NCBI GenBank assembly: GCA_020442915.1
Contig: JAGRJD010000023.1
Coordinates: 19,014-83,013 of the forward strand
DNA: 64,000 bases
Direction: 5' to 3'
Source: Thiothrix sp.
GTDB taxonomy: Bacteria > Pseudomonadota > Gammaproteobacteria > Thiotrichales > Thiotrichaceae
Shown: positions 62,475-64,000 of the stretch, in pieces
Layout of the letters: each line of letters opens with the position of its first letter
Numbering within the stretch: the first letter of the stretch is position 1
Program-made: the position numbers and the translations under genes
Notes under the pieces: model-generated
Told to the model about the DNA's origin: nothing
Database searches by the model: none
Seen by the model: the letters and a program-made list of their open reading frames with translations, nothing else

Positions 62475-63422
62475 ATGTTTGTTGTCTGTGGCGAAGCCCT
62501 GTTTGACGTGTTTATTGCCGATGGCGTGGCCTGGGATGCCCGTACGGTTCCGTTTTCTGCCCGTGTGGGCGGCTCTCCCTTCAATGTCGCTATCGGTCTG
62601 GCACGACTCGGGTGTGATTCAGCACTGCTGACCGGGCTTTCCACGGATTTTCTGGGCCAGCGTCTGCTGGCGGTACTGGTGGCAGAACGGGTTTCCACCC
62701 ACCTGATCGCCCGCAAGCAGGCACCGACTACGCTCGGCTTTGTGCAGCACGGTGAAGACGGCGTGCCCGCTTATGCCTTTTATGGCACGGGGGCGGCGGA
62801 TCGTTCCCTGAGCGTGGATGATCTGCCGGCCCGGCTGGATGGTGCTGAGTGCCTGCATGTCGGCTCCTACTCCATCGTGATGCCGCCCACCAGTGATGCG
62901 GTACTGCAGCTGTTTCAGCGTGAATCCGGGCAGCGTATCATTTCCATTGATCCCAATATCCGCCCCACGGTGGAGCCGGACATGGCCATCTGGTGCGAGC
63001 GGCTCGGCAGGCTGCTCATGCTGGCGGATGTGGTGAAGGTCAGTGACGAGGACCTGAGCTGGCTTTATCCGGGGCAGGCGCCTGATGCCATCATCCGGCA
63101 ATGGATGGGGTTCGGGCTCAGGCTGATGGTTGTGACCCGTGGCAGCAAGGGGGCGTTGCTCACCAGCCGGGTGGCGCAAGTGGAAGTCGAGGCACCGCAG
63201 ATCAGGGTTGTGGATACGGTCGGGGCCGGGGATACTTTCCAGGCTGCGCTGCTGGATGCCGTGGTGACCCTGAAACAGGCACACGGTGAAGACTGGGCAT
63301 CCCTGCTGGATGCTGCCACCTTGACGCGCATCGGCCATTTTGCGGCAGTTGCCGCCGCCATCACCTGTTCGCGCAAGGGGGCGGACCTGCCGACCCGGGC
63401 CGAGGTCAATCAAGCTTTATAA
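62475..63422 (+). CDS. Fructokinase (PfkB family)
   Basis: A 315-residue kinase. The N-terminal FVVCGEALFDVFI, GGSPFNVAIGLARLG (substrate side) and DTVGAGDTFQAALLDAVV (catalytic Asp) are PfkB signatures; the sequence resembles bacterial fructokinases (FrcK, ScrK). It phosphorylates imported fructose. It follows frcBCA by 150 bases containing a hairpin and a LacI-like operator. zwf starts 19 bases after its stop, so the two form one transcript. GAGGGAG precedes the ATG. Confidence 0.9.
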   Translation: MFVVCGEALFDVFIADGVAWDARTVPFSARVGGSPFNVAIGLARLGCDSALLTGLSTDFLGQRLLAVLVAERVSTHLIARKQAPTTLGFVQHGEDGVPAYAFYGTGAADRSLSVDDLPARLDGAECLHVGSYSIVMPPTSDAVLQLFQRESGQRIISIDPNIRPTVEPDMAIWCERLGRLLMLADVVKVSDEDLSWLYPGQAPDAIIRQWMGFGLRLMVVTRGSKGALLTSRVAQVEVEAPQIRVVDTVGAGDTFQAALLDAVVTLKQAHGEDWASLLDAATLTRIGHFAAVAAAITCSRKGADLPTRAEVNQAL

Positions 63423-63441
63423 TTACATGCTGGAAATTTCA

Positions 63442-64000
63442 ATGACCACCAAAGTCATCCCTGTAGAACCGTTCGATCTTGTCATTTTTGGCGGTACCGG
63501 CGACCTGTCCATGCGCAAGCTGTTGCCGGGGATGTACCACCGCTTTGCTGACGGCCAGATGCCGGAGAGTTCGCGCATCATTGCCCTGGCGCGCAGTGAG
63601 ATGGATTCCCGGGGTTTCCGTCAGGAGGCACAGGAAGCACTCAAGCGCTTTGTCCCGCCCAGGGAGCGTGATGAAACCACCCTGGAGCATTTTCTGGCCC
63701 GCCTGGACTACCTCCATAACGATGTCACCGATCCGGACGGCTGGACCGAGCTGGTCGCGCTGCTGAACCAGGAGCCGGAGCGTATCCGGGTCTTTTATCT
63801 GGCAGTCGGCCCTTCCCTGTTCGGTACCATTGCCGCCGGGCTGGCACGGGCCGGGCTGGCGGGCGGCAATTCCCGACTGGTGGTGGAAAAGCCGCTGGGT
63901 TATGACCTGGAGAGTGCACGCGAACTGAACCGACAGATCGGAGCGGTGTTTGATGAGTCGCGGGTATACCGTATTGACCATTATCTGGGCAAGGAAACGG
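63442..64000 (+). CDS. zwf: Glucose-6-phosphate 1-dehydrogenase (partial, 3' end outside window)
   Basis: About 186 residues are visible. The N-terminus FDLVIFGGTGDLSMRKLLPGMY carries the NADP Rossmann motif, and RVYRIDHYLGKET at the window edge is the G6PDH active-site signature (RIDHYLGK). The ATG at 63442 is preferred over one five codons upstream because GGAAA lies just before it. It oxidises glucose-6-phosphate and starts the Entner-Doudoroff or pentose-phosphate route. It follows the fructokinase gene, linking fructose uptake to oxidative breakdown. Confidence 0.95.
   Translation, partial: MTTKVIPVEPFDLVIFGGTGDLSMRKLLPGMYHRFADGQMPESSRIIALARSEMDSRGFRQEAQEALKRFVPPRERDETTLEHFLARLDYLHNDVTDPDGWTELVALLNQEPERIRVFYLAVGPSLFGTIAAGLARAGLAGGNSRLVVEKPLGYDLESARELNRQIGAVFDESRVYRIDHYLGKET

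Noticed and set aside
1..64000. CRISPR array, tRNA, rRNA or insertion sequence
   Set aside because: Reading through the intergenic regions showed no regularly spaced repeats, no tRNA-like cloverleaf with a TTCGA arm, and no transposase.

Overview
The window is moderately GC-rich, densely coded chromosomal DNA from a heterotrophic gammaproteobacterium. The evidence for this is a YbiT-type ABC-F protein, a RelA-type (p)ppGpp synthetase without a usable HD domain, FimV- and GspC-like proteins, two DctPQM TRAP uptake systems, a class I PHA synthase and a RimK-type ATP-grasp protein. A sulfur-oxidiser-like lineage (Thiotrichales or similar) is possible, but this is only an impression from gene content. 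I found no rRNA, tRNA, CRISPR array, insertion sequence or prophage.

Layout. 1-5.7 kb: a DUF1800/DUF1501 secreted-protein pair (the second gene runs off the left edge), ybiT, and an RnfD-like membrane protein coupled to a DUF2330 protein. 5.9-9.3 kb: a C4-dicarboxylate-type TRAP operon dctP-dctQ-dctM with a sigma-54 promoter and two phased palindromes that look like enhancer sites. 9.4-19.6 kb: LemA and GIDE-like proteins, a LysE-type exporter, a class V aminotransferase, recQ, a sodium/solute symporter with a possibly structured leader, a lipoprotein, an orphan biotin-containing carboxylase subunit and an Asp/Glu racemase. 19.7-27.9 kb: a seven-gene operon read right to left with a divergent LysR gene. 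It encodes a LigM-like tetrahydrofolate O-demethylase, MetF, FolD, PurU and a second TRAP transporter. Together these would import a methylated carboxylate, move the methyl group to tetrahydrofolate and oxidise it to formate. Glutamine codon use here differs from the flanks, suggesting acquisition.

27.9-36.6 kb: two unknown proteins, a metallo-beta-lactamase-fold hydrolase, phaC with a thioesterase, a two-TM protein resembling the TRADD-N-associated family, a LexA-type repressor under three TTCG-N7-TTCG sites, and two uncharacterised membrane proteins. 36.7-49.6 kb: a FimV-like protein, a 392-bp gap with DnaA boxes, a PfkB kinase, purE-purK-methyltransferase facing purC, a UDP-glucuronate epimerase, a lone GspC-like protein, relA, a HAD phosphatase, a secreted lipase-like protein and an unknown gene. 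49.7-57.7 kb: an acidic secreted protein, a LysR regulator, a divergent GNAT/C39-peptidase and ATP-grasp pair (a predicted peptide-ligation module), HMG-CoA lyase, a D-2-hydroxyacid dehydrogenase and an AAA/PD-(D/E)XK protein. 57.8-64 kb: a fructose module, namely a ROK repressor divergent from frcB-frcC-frcA, then fructokinase and zwf (cut at the right edge). It would feed imported fructose into glucose-6-phosphate oxidation.

The strongest leads are the demethylation/C1 operon, the unusual LexA operators, the RimK/GNAT-C39 pair, the TRADD-N-like membrane protein and the DnaA-box cluster. All functions are inferred from recognisable sequence; no searches were run.
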